This document shows, one piece after another, positions 9,617 through 19,896 of a DNA stretch of 64,000 bases. A model generated the notes under the pieces. It made no database searches. It saw only the letters and a list, made by a program, of their open reading frames with translations, and had not been told where the DNA came from. Position 1 is the stretch's first letter; every line of letters begins with the position of its first letter. Origin of the DNA: Linanthus parryae (Eukaryota; Streptophyta; Magnoliopsida; Ericales; Polemoniaceae); assembly GCA_023055425.1 (NCBI GenBank), contig JALGPY010000007.1, positions 19,168,001 to 19,232,000 on the forward strand. Direction: 5' to 3'. The position numbers were made by a program, and so were the translations under genes.

Positions 9617-12062
9617 ATGGCGGAATTGACCCTTCTTCTCCTTATTTCCTATCTACCTCAGATAACCCAAGTCACCTTATTGTTTCCCAATTCTTAACTG
9701 GTTCTAATTACTATCTATGGCAAAGATCCATGACGGTGGCTCTAGATGGGAAGAACAAACTGGGTTTCGTGGATGGATCTATTCAGCAACTTGTTGTACC
9801 TTCTAATTAAGCAAAAATTTGGAGTTGATGCGACAGTATGGTTATCTCTTAGCTTCTCAATTCATTGTCTCCTCCTCTTGCCAAATTTGAATTATGGCAC
9901 ATGATATTGGGACATCCCTCATCTAAGAAGATGTTATTTTTGTCCTCATTATTGAAATGTGGGAAAGTTGATCCTGACACTTGCTGCACAATTTGTCTCT
10001 TGGCCAAACAAAATAGATTGGTCTTTCCAAAGAAAAATAACATCACAAATGTGAATTTTGCTTTGATACATTGTGATACTTGGGGTCCATATAGGACACC
10101 CACACATGATGCTTGCAGATACTTTCTCACCTTAGTGGATGATGCAACTAGATCCACATGGATCTATCTTATGAAAAGCAAGGATGAAGCTCAATGGATT
10201 ATTCATTCTTTCTGTACATTTCTTCATACTCAATTCGGTCCAGCTGTAAAAAGGATAAGAAGTGACCAAGCACCAGAATTGGCCTTGAAGGATTATTGTA
10301 TTCAAAATGGGATTTTTCATGAATTTAGCTGCATTGCTACACCAGAACAAAAATCTATAGTGGAAAGGAAAGATAAACGTCTTCTATCTGTTGTCAGGGC
10401 ATTGAGATCTCAATCTAATGTTCCTATCCAGTTATGTTGAGAATGTGTTCTAACAGCAGCCCATCTCATTAATAGATTGCCTTCCCCAAGATTGGGAAAT
10501 AAGTCACCATATGAGCTCATATATGGCAAGAAACCTGATTATTCCCGTCTCAAAGTATTTGATTGTTTGGGGTATGCTTCCACTCTTCAACATGGCAGGA
10601 CAAAGTTTGAAGCAAGAGTTGTGACTTGTGTCTTTATGGGGTATGTCTTTGGGGTAACAGGTTACAAGCTCTACAACCCCAGTATATCTTCTTTTCTTAT
10701 CAACAGAGATGTTATATTCCATGAGACAATCTTCCCTTACATTCACCAAGAGCATTTGAATGCACCACCTTGTCTTCCAAACACAATCCCAGATTTCATG
10801 ATTTCACAATCTTCAGTCTCACAGCCAACCCCAACTACACATATCTCTCCTCACCCTACATTTCCCTCTTCTATCATACACACACCCATTACACTAACTG
10901 CACTCACACTACCATCACCAGACTCAAATCTTTCTCATCCAATCAATCGTTCTCCTCATACAAGAAGACAATCCACTGGACAAATCGACCTCCCATTGCA
11001 CCTATAAGATTTTGTCTTGGCTAAACCAAAACATCAACACTCCACATATTCAGTGTGTATGTCTAGCCTATCTATTTTTTATGAGCCACAATCATATTCA
11101 GAAGCCTGTAAACATTCACATTGGCTACAAGCTATGAAGCATGAACTACATGCTTTGGAAGCAAATCATACTTGGAGAATCGTTTCCATGCCCAATGATC
11201 AGAAGAGTTTAGGCTGCAAATGGGTGTTCAAAATAAAACTTAAAGCAAATGGCAACTTAGAAAGGTACAAGGCCAGATGGTGGCGAAATGTTACACACAT
11301 TTCTTTGACACTTTCTCTCCAGTAGCTAAGTTACCTACTTTGAAGTGCATTCTTGCCATAGCCACAATGCTCCATTGATTTATTTTACAATTAGATGTAA
11401 CATTGCTCCATGGAGATTTAGCTGAGAAAGTGTTCATGACTTTGCCACAAGGCTACACAGCACCTTCCCGCATCTCCTCTCCAGTCTGTCTCTTGCATAA
11501 AGCTCTGTATGGTCTGAAACAGGCTTCAAGACAATGGTTTGAAAAAAATTCTGCTACCCTTCTAGATATGGGATTTACTCAATGCAGAAGTGATTATAGT
11601 CTTTTCTTACACCAATCTGACAAGACTATATTGGTATTATTAGTCTATGTGGATGATATTTTGCGTACTGGATGCATTGTCTAGCTTCAAATCTCTTCTT
11701 GATCATATGTTCAGACTAAAAGATCTTGGGAAGCTTGATCATTTTCTGGGTTTTTGAGTTCACTCATTGTTCTATTGGGTTGTTTATGAGTCAATCCAAG
11801 TTTGCAGCACAAATTCTTATTAGATTATGGTTATGAACACTGCAAAACATCTGTGGCACCTATGATTGTTTCCATACATCTCTCTGCTCATTATGGGGAT
11901 GCTTTACCAGAAACAGAAACTCAAAAATATAGACAGGCCATTGGCAAGCTTCTATATTTATGTCATTCAAGACCTGATCTGACATTTGCAGTCAACAAAT
12001 TATCTCGATTTTTTTGCCAACCAACCACTAAATTTCAGACTGCATTGCATCATGTGCTCTGA
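9617..12062 (+). pseudogene. Copia gag fragment, integrase and reverse transcriptase remnant
   Basis: At 9617-9810 a gag N-terminus is readable (SPYFLSTSDNPSHLIV, then TGSNYYLWQRSMTVAL and KNKLGFVDGSI). After a deletion, integrase runs 9865-10440: LWHMILGHPSSKKML with a C-x2-C pair (CCTICLLAKQ), the FALIHCDTWGPY block and a RIRSDQAPEL block, where the second catalytic region reads SDQ rather than SDN. A stop at 10438-10440 (CVLTAAHLINRLPS follows) splits it. Reverse transcriptase occupies 11017-11684 with CKWVFKIKLKANG, LYGLKQASRQWF and YVDDI, broken by a frameshift near 11270 and a stop near 11380. RNase H begins near 11800. It cannot make a working polyprotein. Confidence 0.88.
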
Positions 12063-12185
12063 TATATCAAAGGTACTACACATTTTGGTTTTTGATCCTA
12101 TTCTTGACTTGCACGTCACCTCATTTGCTGACTATGACTGGGAAGGTTGCCTAGACACTAGAAAATCCACTAGTGGTTATTTTGT

Positions 12186-13129
12186 GTTTCTTGGAAAGTC
12201 CTTAATCTTCTTGGAATTCAAAGAAGCAGAAGGCAATGGCCACTAGCTCAGCTGAAGCAGAATGAAGAAGTTTGACACTGGTTGCTAAAGAACTTCAATG
12301 GCTTTTATCTCTTCTTTCTGAACTGCGTTTGTCTCCTCCAGCTCCTCCTCTCATTTATTGTGATCGCAGCTCTGCTATTCTCATTGCTAATAACCCAAAT
12401 TTTCATGAGAGAACCAACCACATTGAGCTTGCTTGTCACCTCATTAGAGATCTTGTTCAGAAGAAGATTTTTTGGCTGCATCACAACTCCAGTACAAATC
12501 AGCTTGCATATTTTCTCACAAAGCCTTTGTCTTCACCAATCTTCAACAACAACATCAGCAAGTTGGAAGTGATCTCTGCAGCTCCCTGTCCAACTTGTGG
12601 GGGCGTATTAGGAATAAATCAGAGTTCTGGGGTCAATCTACAATTTATGCTTTATTTGTTTCTTGGAAAGTCCTTAATCTTCTTGGAATTCAAAGAAGCA
12701 GAAGGCAATGGCCACTAGCTCAGCTGAAGCAGAATGCAGAAGTTTGACACTGGTTGCTAAAGAACTTCAATGGCTTTTATCTCTTCTTTATGAACTGCGT
12801 TTGTCTCCTCCAGCTCCTCCTCTCATTTATTGTGATCGCAGCTCTGCTATTCTCATTGCTAATAACCCAAATTTTCATGAGAGAACCAAGCAAATTGAGC
12901 TTGCTCGTCACCTCATTAGAGATCTTGTTCAAAAGAAGATTGTTTGGCTGCATCACATCTCCAGTACAAATCAGCTTGCATATTTTCTCACAAAGCCTTT
13001 GTCTTCACCAATCTTCAACAACAACATCAGCAAGTTGGAAGTGATCTCTGCAGCTCCCTGTCCAACTTGTGGGGGCGTATTAGGAATAAATCAGAGTTCT
13101 GGGGTCAATCTACAATTTATGTTTTATAT
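12186..13129 (+). repeat. 472-bp direct tandem duplication spanning RNase H, polypurine tract and LTR start
   Basis: The block 12186-12657 is repeated at 12658-13129 with a constant 472-bp offset. Each copy holds the end of RNase H (LVAKELQWLLSLL, IYCDRSSAILIANNPNFHER), the C-terminal tail, the polypurine tract and the first 50 or so bases of the LTR. The first copy therefore contains a truncated internal LTR start at about 12606-12650. A few substitutions separate the copies (for example TTGTCACC/TCGTCACC), so it is not brand new. Confidence 0.92.
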
Positions 13130-13376
13130 TCCTTTTATTTGTTTATTAATCCTTAACTAAAACTACAGCGTTTTGATTGTTATTGGGTTAGTCATCTCTC
13201 TGTACACATGGCTTACTCTAATTGATGGCTAAACCATCATTTGGTGTGGTCATGTTTTATATACTCCGTATAGCATCTGGGATGAACAATGAAGAACTTA
13301 GCATCATTCATCAGCTTTGATTTGCTTCTCTCTGGTAGCTGTATTCTTCTTCCTTTTTTCTTCAATAATCTCAATA
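13078..13376 (+). repeat. 3' LTR of the TA...TA copia
   Basis: 299 bp, same termini as the 5' copy (TATTAGG...TCAATA), preceded by the GTGGGGGCG polypurine tract and followed by the target repeat ATTTA. Confidence 0.9.
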
Positions 13377-13381
13377 ATTTA

Positions 13382-13657
13382 TTTAGATTACTAATAAGGA
13401 AGAGTATTAAGATTAAGCATTTAATTCCACCTAGATGGTGGATGTGATTGAATTTTAGGCATAAAAGGGTATTAAAGTAGAGTTATATTATAACATGATG
13501 GGTGCGATTCCATCCCCACGATGGATGGGATTAAATGGTATAGAGAGGCTATTAAAATAATAAGTGGCATTAAATTTTAATTTCTTGCGGAAATTGTCAA
13601 TGCACCAAAAACGCCAACTAATATCCCATATTTTTATTGTTATTGCTATCCTACCTC
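13382..13657. other. Unassigned AT-rich sequence
   Basis: Holds two imperfect hairpin-like stretches (around CCACCTAGATGGTGG at about 13428 and CCATCCCCACGATGGATGGG at about 13510). No ORF or transposon end could be supported. Confidence 0.3.
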
Positions 13658-14075
13658 TTATTTATTTCTGCACCAGACATGCTTAAAGAGGAATAAATAT
13701 AAAATGAGTTGTTGATCAACAAACACAGAGATAGCTCTAAGATTACCACAAGATAATTGAGGATTCTCTAAGAAAAAACACAAACAGGTATGCCAAGTCC
13801 CGTAAGAGAAATGATAGCCATGTGTGTTCTGCAATGCTGTAGGCCATTGAGAAATATTCTGCTTCAATCACATAAAGCTACATACGGTGAATTGCTATTT
13901 AAAACTGTAAGAGGGGCACAACTTGCTCTAAGAAAAAAGACAAAAACTTGTAGTACGTCGCCCGCTAGTTAGGCACCCAGCTCAATCAGCATCACGGAAC
14001 CCATTAAGTGTTATTGAACTTGGGGAGAGATAACGGAGACTAGGTTTTGAGTGCATCGGACATATCACAAAATTA
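13658..14075 (-). pseudogene. Old copia RNase H fragment, minus strand
   Basis: Read on the minus strand, shifting frames give the copia RNase H order: a DADWAGCLTSRRSTT-like segment (about 14010 to 13945), an AEYFSMAYSIAEHTWLSFLLRDLGIP-like helix (about 13870 to 13790) and NPQLSCGNLRAISV (about 13760 to 13720), which corresponds to the usual PQLFCDNLSA motif. Several stops are present. No LTR was found with it. Confidence 0.65.
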
Positions 14076-14254
14076 TATTCAGTGCCAATAAATGGCTTGC
14101 CACCAACCAAATGTAAAATGTGGAAGTATCATATATCTCCTAAAAAAGCATGAAAAATGTGGGAGAAATTGTGGATAACACGTCTGCACTCCATCATGGA
14201 GATTTATCTCGTATGTACGCCACAATATTAGCTTTGGACCAGAAAAAAAACAAA

Positions 14255-14256
14255 TG

Positions 14257-14333
<77 letters not shown>

Positions 14334-14370
14334 TACGACGACAACTGCAACACAACAACAACAACAAAGA
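14255..14370. repeat. Compound trinucleotide microsatellite (AAC)n-(ACG)n
   Basis: About sixteen CAA/AAC units from 14259 pass into about ten ACG/CGA units (14303-14334), then a further short ACAACA tract. It lies about 100 bp past the sulfotransferase stop codon, likely in or near its 3' untranslated region. Apparent valine or cysteine runs read from it on the minus strand are artefacts of the repeat. Confidence 0.95.
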
Positions 14371-14467
14371 AACTCCCGTATTGCAAGACATTGCAACATC
14401 ATAAGGGGAACACACAAACCATGGTCTTGAAATATCATGACGGGAACACACAAACCATCCTTAACCA

Positions 14468-15460
14468 TCAAGCATTCTTAGTGACTTCGTCATAGCTTAA
14501 TCCACCGAATTTCTCCAATGTCGTTGCATCAATAAGATCAATCATCTCTTTGTTCATGTAGTTCTCGTAGTCCCCAACCTCGCCTTTCCTAAAGAATGAT
14601 GAATAAGTCCCCGGAAACCAGCTTGGAACCTCACTTGACTTGTTCACTTGATGGTTTTTCAGTGTCTCGATGCTACAACTCTTGACAATCTTCTCCAACT
14701 CCTCTTCATCATCAACGGGACAACCCAAGAACTCGGCCAATCTCTTGACATGGTTCTTGGTATCATTCTTGAGTTCTTCATAGGTGATGAAGAAGACCTT
14801 CTTAGGTTTCTCCAAGCTCTCCTTCTTGTAACCAAGAACATGATCATAGTAAGGTCCATATTGAATCACTCCCTTACAAAATGCGTCAACCAATGCTTCA
14901 AGTGGCCACGGGTCATCTTTACCAGAAATTGTGCTCTTTATCTTGTTCATGAAATGCCACAATGAAACAATAGTGTCCTTGGGGTTCCTTGCCACATAAA
15001 CAACGCGACAATCAGATGAATCAAGGTTTCCCTCTAAGAGTTGATGAGGTATGTGAGTGCTAAAGATCCTTCTACTAGGAGGAGAGGAAGCATCCGGATC
15101 ATTGACCGTTGGAGAAGAGTGGACTTCTTCTTTACTGGGTGTGCACACTTGGAGCTCAAGAGAGAGGATGAGTTCATGAGGATTGTTTTCTGTTAAAGAT
15201 TGTTTCGAGGAGGAGGAGCGGTGAACGATGGAAAACAAGAGAGATTTGAGCCATGTTGTGCCGGCTTTAGGGAAAGAAGCCAATATGACATCACTAGGAA
15301 GCGGCTTGAAGGTTTTGGTGACATTTTGCACTCCTGGCAACCTCGGAGGGAAGAACCAAAAGCCTTCATATTCGAAAAGACACAGATCTCCTTGAAGAAT
15401 GAACTCATGTTTTGGCAGGGATGATGAAAGCATTTCACCATGTACTTTAAGGTCTTCCAT
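14468..15460 (-). CDS. Cytosolic sulfotransferase
   Basis: A single uninterrupted 330-residue ORF of the plant soluble sulfotransferase family, which moves a sulfonate group from PAPS to hydroxyl groups of small molecules such as flavonoids, brassinosteroids or desulfo-glucosinolates in the cytosol. Seen in the sequence: LPSDVILASFPKAGTTWLKS (5'-phosphosulfate loop, near residues 54-73), a FSTHIPH motif with the expected catalytic His, YVARNPKDTIVSLWHF (3'-phosphate site with Arg and Ser, near 155-170) and near the C terminus FRKGEVGDYENY, the PAPS loop usually written RKGxxGDWKN; here Trp-Lys is Tyr-Glu. Length and lack of introns fit the family. The ATG is preceded by a TATA box about 105 bp upstream. 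A truncated paralogue lies at 6405-6670. The acceptor substrate cannot be told. Confidence 0.95.
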   Translation of the reverse strand: MEDLKVHGEMLSSSLPKHEFILQGDLCLFEYEGFWFFPPRLPGVQNVTKTFKPLPSDVILASFPKAGTTWLKSLLFSIVHRSSSSKQSLTENNPHELILSLELQVCTPSKEEVHSSPTVNDPDASSPPSRRIFSTHIPHQLLEGNLDSSDCRVVYVARNPKDTIVSLWHFMNKIKSTISGKDDPWPLEALVDAFCKGVIQYGPYYDHVLGYKKESLEKPKKVFFITYEELKNDTKNHVKRLAEFLGCPVDDEEELEKIVKSCSIETLKNHQVNKSSEVPSWFPGTYSSFFRKGEVGDYENYMNKEMIDLIDATTLEKFGGLSYDEVTKNA

Positions 15461-15564
15461 GACTTGTCGAGAAAAGGAAAGAAATTACCGGAAAAAACTT
15501 GGGGGTTGAAAATGTGCCTAATATTTGGTGTATGAAGAGATAATGAGTTTGATAAATCAACGTG

Positions 15565-15572
15565 TTTATATA
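15565..15572 (-). promoter_or_regulatory. TATA box of the sulfotransferase gene
   Basis: Minus-strand TATATAAA about 105 bp before the ATG at 15460. Transcription would start near 15535-15540, giving a leader of about 75 bases. The matching site in the pseudogene copy (near 6750) reads GATATATAA. Confidence 0.55.
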
Positions 15573-15928
15573 CAACACGAAAGGAAGACTAACAACATTA
15601 TAAAAAGTTACGATAATGCAGGCCATTATCGTTCATTTGTTATATTAGTACTTTTTCTGTTATTTTATTAAAAGAAATCCCGAAGATTCCCCCGTGTATT
15701 TGTTTTAAGAGTTTAACTAAGAGAATAAGCCAATCCTTCAATCACACATATGTTGAGATCTTCATTATCAATGTCAAATTTTTCCAGATAGGTATACATC
15801 CGATATCGTGCATTTTTTTATTTATCAAGATGTCAAAGCCAAAAACACGAAATTCAGCTCTGCACGTTCTTAAGTTGGTAATATATAGATGTACCCCTAT
15901 CTGGATATCATGGAAGATTTTAAACATG

Positions 15929-16192
15929 TACTAGTTTTGTTTCTTCTGAATCGTCCTACTTTGACTTTTTAACCCGTAACTGAGTCACCTTGACTCGTTG
16001 ATTTAAATAGCAAAACGATATAATTTTTTGAACTTTTTTTCATTGTATTATAGAAAAAAGTTTACTCTACATGACATTGCAAAGATTATCAAATTCTTGT
16101 ATCGTTTTGCTAATGAAATCACCGGGTCAAAGTGACCCATTGAATAGTGACAAAAAGTGAAGTAGACTGAAACAGAAGAAACAGAGGTAGTA
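15929..16192. mobile_element. Stowaway-like MITE, GTTTCTTCTGAATC family, copy 1
   Basis: The left end TACTAGTTTTGTTTCTTCTG pairs with a right end that reads TACTACCTCTGTTTCTTCTG on the other strand; both include TA. The interior shares ACTTTGAC, GGTCAAAGTGACCC and CAAAACGAT blocks with the copies at 17437-17657 and 37696-37956. It is about 470 bp upstream of the sulfotransferase ATG. Confidence 0.75.
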
Positions 16193-16569
16193 TAGGGATA
16201 CACGGATAATGTGCTAGTACAATAAACCGGTCCATGTTGGAAGACGTGACCTAAAGTAATTGCAGAAGTAATTTGAGTGACACGGTATCATTGGCGTTGA
16301 TGATACAGTCGAATCGTACAGTATGAAAGTTAGAGTTGTGTTCATGCCATGATGGCTAGGGAATGAACTAGATATGTACATTACATCTAAGTTCCTTTAG
16401 TTTGGTTGCTTTCATATGAGCGACATAAAGTGGCTAACTCGTTACTTAGTTCTTGGTCGCCCATTTTTGTTCTTTTGGACTGTTTGTTGGTTTGCTCCTA
16501 TTAGTACACGCAGTTTTGGTTTTGGTGTAGTTTGCTGAGGATAGCCCGGTGCTTCTCCCTTATTTGATA
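16193..16569. other. Duplicate of the proline-rich gene upstream region, no gene attached
   Basis: The stretch 16264-16440 resembles 26520-26700, upstream of the Ole e 1/proline-rich gene: shared phrases include TTTGAGTGACAC, TACAGTATGA, TGCATCTAAGT/ACATCTAAGT and TTTGGTTGCTTTCATATGAG. No Ole e 1 coding sequence follows on this copy. The remainder shows nothing recognisable. Confidence 0.5.
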
Positions 16570-16880
16570 AAAAACCAAAATTCATTCTTTATTAATCGTG
16601 AGATATGTCACTTGGTTAATTGAGAATATTGCATTTAATGGAATGATAGTTGCCAAATGGAATGATAGTTGTTTAATCACCAATAGAAGTTCTACGTTTA
16701 TACTGAAGTTCATTCACCAATAGTTGCCAAATGGAATGATAGTTGCCAAATGGAATGATAGTTGTTTAATCACCAATAAAAAACCAAAATTCATTCTTAC
16801 TTATTAATGAAGTTCTACGTTTATGACTAGAAAAAGTAATTGCCAAATGGAATGATAGTTGTTTAATCACCAATAGACTA
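16570..16880. repeat. Scrambled short tandem duplications
   Basis: The phrase TTGCCAAATGGAATGATAGT occurs four times (about 16650, 16725, 16742 and 16840), three of them followed by TGTTTAATCACCAATA. AAAACCAAAATTCATTCTT occurs twice and GAAGTTCTACGTTTAT twice. The order of blocks differs, so this is a patchwork of small duplications and not a simple array. Confidence 0.75.
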
Positions 16881-17436
16881 ATTAGATGTTTGCGACTTTT
16901 CAACACATTACTTATTTAACCGTTACAGTTTTTTGTTTTTTTTTTTTTTTTTTTTTTTGGGTCAAAAACCGTTACAGTTCAAAACTATAAAGAATGTGAA
17001 CATATCTCAAAAAAAAAATGTGAACAAAAAAGTTAACTCCACGACTCTATCAAGAAATAATAGTACAAATTATATTTTGTGATGAAGCCAAATATGTACC
17101 CACAAACAGACACATACCCGTGAAGCAACTAAGATAACCACATTCCCGTGTTTTTGCTGATTGATCACTGCTTATTGGTAAAAGTAAATTTGATGTGGTG
17201 CTTCTTAACTGTGTGTCAAGTGTTGTATACTGCAAGTTTCAGCACTCCACAGATTGTACAATCTCAGAAGATGACTGTTGCAGGTCACACTACCAAATTA
17301 TGCTATCCATTGATGAAGTGTGTTCTTCTCTTTAATATACTAGTGCATGAGCCGTGGCTCCAAGCCGCTACAAAGTCCAGATTAAATTTTAACTATTGAT
17401 CCCAAAAAAAAAATCAAGGGGCAGAATTTTGTCACA
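16881..17436. other. Non-coding spacer with a T run
   Basis: A run of about 21 T lies near 16939-16959. I see no supported gene, exon or transposon end in this stretch. Confidence 0.4.
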
Positions 17437-17657
17437 TACTACCTCCATTTATGTGGAATCTTTGTAGTTGACTTTTCACTTTTCACTAGGTCACTTTGAC
17501 CCCGTGATTTGATTAGCAAAACACCGCAATTTGTTTGTAATCTTTGAAAAAAAAAGTTGCATCATTTTGATATCCAAATCATTTGGTCAAAGTGACTTTA
17601 ACACGAGTAAAAAAATCAACTGGGAAGATTCCACAGAAACAGAGATCGTATGTAGTA
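17437..17657. mobile_element. Stowaway-like MITE, same family, copy 2
   Basis: Starts TACTACCTCCATTTATGTGG and ends, on the opposite strand, TACTACATACGATCTCTGTT; outer bases are inverted and include TA. Interior blocks GGTCACTTTGACCC and GGTCAAAGTGAC match copies 1 and 3. Confidence 0.7.
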
Positions 17658-18042
17658 TGAAGGGATCTTATATTTCTCTGGAAATGATGCTGATAATATC
17701 AACACACCGACCCAATCATCCAATAAACCAGAGGTTTATGGGCATTTTTGTCGAGAGAAACCAGATGATTTATATGGAGAGCTCAATGTCCAACATACAT
17801 TACTCATTCGGGTTATGTGGATTGACCCTGCTTGGATGGTCTTAATTAAGATTATAGTAGATTATTAAAATAGAGGCTAGTGAGAGAAAGTTAGAAAGAG
17901 GTTTCTCTTCCTAATTTTGTCTTATCTAGAAATTAGAGTGCACGCTGCACATTTGCTCAGGTAAAGCTCCTATGGAGTTTATCGCCTGATTTCTTTCTCC
18001 GTTTGTGTTAACCTCTTTGAATAGTATTTTCTTGCTAGCAAT

Positions 18043-19896
18043 TTGAATATGTTCGGTATGGAAGATAGTATAATCCAACAATCTATGGATCTGGGTACCA
18101 ATAATCAACCAGTGACTTTGGATCTGGATACTGAACGAGCTGCTGAAAGCTTCTCGGAGAGGGGACTGTTTGGTAAAATAATTTCAAAGCGAGAAAAGGT
18201 TCAGAGTGTTGCCGGTCTTTTCAAGTCGATATGGAAGCTGAAAGGGGATTTTCAGGTGACGGCGAAGGGTGGTAACATCTTCTTCTTCCTGTTTGAGGAG
18301 AAGGAAGACTGCAATAGAATCTGGGAAGGATCTCCATGGTGGGTGAGAAACCATCTCATGTTCCTTCGGAGGTTCAAACCAGACATGGAGGTATCAAGAC
18401 TCAAATTCAATAATACTCCTTTCTGGGTTCAAATCAAAGAGGTTCCACCGGCGAAAAAGACGAAAAGGAATGCGGAGGAGATAGGTGCTCTGATTGGAAT
18501 GGTTGAAGATGTGGATGCAGTACAAGATTCAGAGATAATCAATAGCCCTTTCATGAGAATCAGGGTTCTTATAGATCTCGAGAATCCTCTGCCGCAGGGC
18601 TTCTTTATGAAGAGAAAACAAAAAGGTAACCTGTGGATACAATTTCAGTATGAGAAACTTGGAGAGTTCTGCTATAGGTGTGGAAGAATTGGACATGAGA
18701 AGGTAGAATGCAAGTTTCTCAAGCAAAAGGAAACCCTAGATAATGGCTATGGTCCTCACCTCAAAACGAGTGAACAAAGGCGATTCCATCCCAAGTTCTT
18801 GGTGAATGAGAAAAAGAAAGACGGGAAAGAAGAAGAACAACGATTAAGGATCAAAGAACAAAAGGGCAAAGCTCAACTATCTACAATGGAGGAAACGCAG
18901 ATGACCGGAAACGATGGTGAGAGAACGAGAACGGCGCCGGAGAGGAGTATGGAAAGAGGGTCGCGTGAGAAAGGTGCGCGTAAGCAAAACTGTATGGCTG
19001 ATTCGAATTTGACTATACCCTATGGTATGGGGACACCTCTCTTAGGCGCAGTGATTGATACACAAACCCTGAAGAGAAAGGACAATTTATAAGCACGGAA
19101 AATGGATGGGTGTTTATGAATCCACGTCAGCAATTAACAATTGAAGCATCAGCTTTGGAATCAAGGAAGGATCTGGAGATTATTCCAGAAGACGCAATCA
19201 TTCCCAGTTTCTTCAAAGTAAGTGGGCCTCCTAATCCAGCCCAAGTGATGCAAGGCTATCTGGGGCCAACTTTGGTGGATATTGCAAAGGATTTGCGTGA
19301 AAGTCCAATTGAAGCCCTTGGTGGGCTGGTGGGATATAACCAGAGTAATTTATTTGAGCAGATGAAACAGGCCTACTCCTAAAATCTGATCCAAGAGCTG
19401 TTTAATGAAGAAAATTTGGGGAAAAATATGACAGTTCAAAGCAAAAAGTTAGGGTTCTTCGAGAAGAAGAAGCGGAGGCAGAAACGGAGGCCAGAAATCA
19501 GAAATGGGCAAGAAAAGAAATTGGGAAGAATGTGCAGGGGATCAGCACGATCCAGAAGATTTTGCCAGAGAAACAAGAGATATGATTGTGAACAAAATGC
19601 TGGCTCAAGATGTGAATAGGAAAATTCAAATAAATCGGGAATTTAGGGCCATCAATTACTCAATCTATAAGAAGCACATTGGAAATGATGGATTCCCAAA
19701 TGCAGTAGAGACACTGGACATGGAAGCCATTGAAGAACAAGATACCGATGAGGAAACAAATGAAGTGATGGTTAAACAGAGATTAGTTCCATCAAGAGAC
19801 TTTTTCAGAAGAGGTAAAGATGGAGTTTTCAGAAGGCAAAGAGCTACTACTACGGCTGAGGAGGCGGGCCTGACCATGCCCCCAACCCCCAAATGA
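18043..19896 (+). pseudogene. LINE ORF1 (nucleic-acid-binding protein), frameshifted
   Basis: The first 349 codons (18043-19092) are open. They hold a DUF4283-like region (GDFQVTAKGGNIFFFLFEE, then WEGSPWWVRNHLMFLRRF) and a CCHC zinc knuckle CYRCGRIGHEKVEC, the RNA-binding module of plant L1 ORF1 proteins. A basic, charged tail follows. Reading then moves to another frame (19110-19382, one TAA, on to about 19500) and back to the first frame for the last 130 codons (19504-19896). The final TGA overlaps the ATG of ORF2 as ATGA. At least two indels separate this copy from a working ORF1. Confidence 0.8.

Larger units (their letters stand above)
9187..13376 (+). mobile_element. Ty1/copia retrotransposon with TA...TA LTR ends
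   Basis: Two 299-bp LTRs (9187-9485 and 13078-13376) bound the element, and the same 5-bp target repeat ATTTA lies at 9182-9186 and 13377-13381. The 5' LTR is followed at once by TGGTATCAGAGCCAGGTT, the primer binding site for initiator methionine tRNA. A GTGGGGGCG polypurine tract precedes the 3' LTR. Inside are a gag start, integrase, reverse transcriptase and RNase H, all damaged, plus a 472-bp duplication. About twenty differences between the LTRs (roughly 7 percent by eye) point to an old insertion. The element is only 4.19 kb because most of gag and the gag-integrase junction are deleted near 9810-9850. Confidence 0.92.

Noticed and set aside
14079..14471. Minus-strand ORF rich in valine runs
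   Set aside because: It is the translation of the AAC/ACG microsatellite next to the sulfotransferase gene; no conserved residues outside the repeat.
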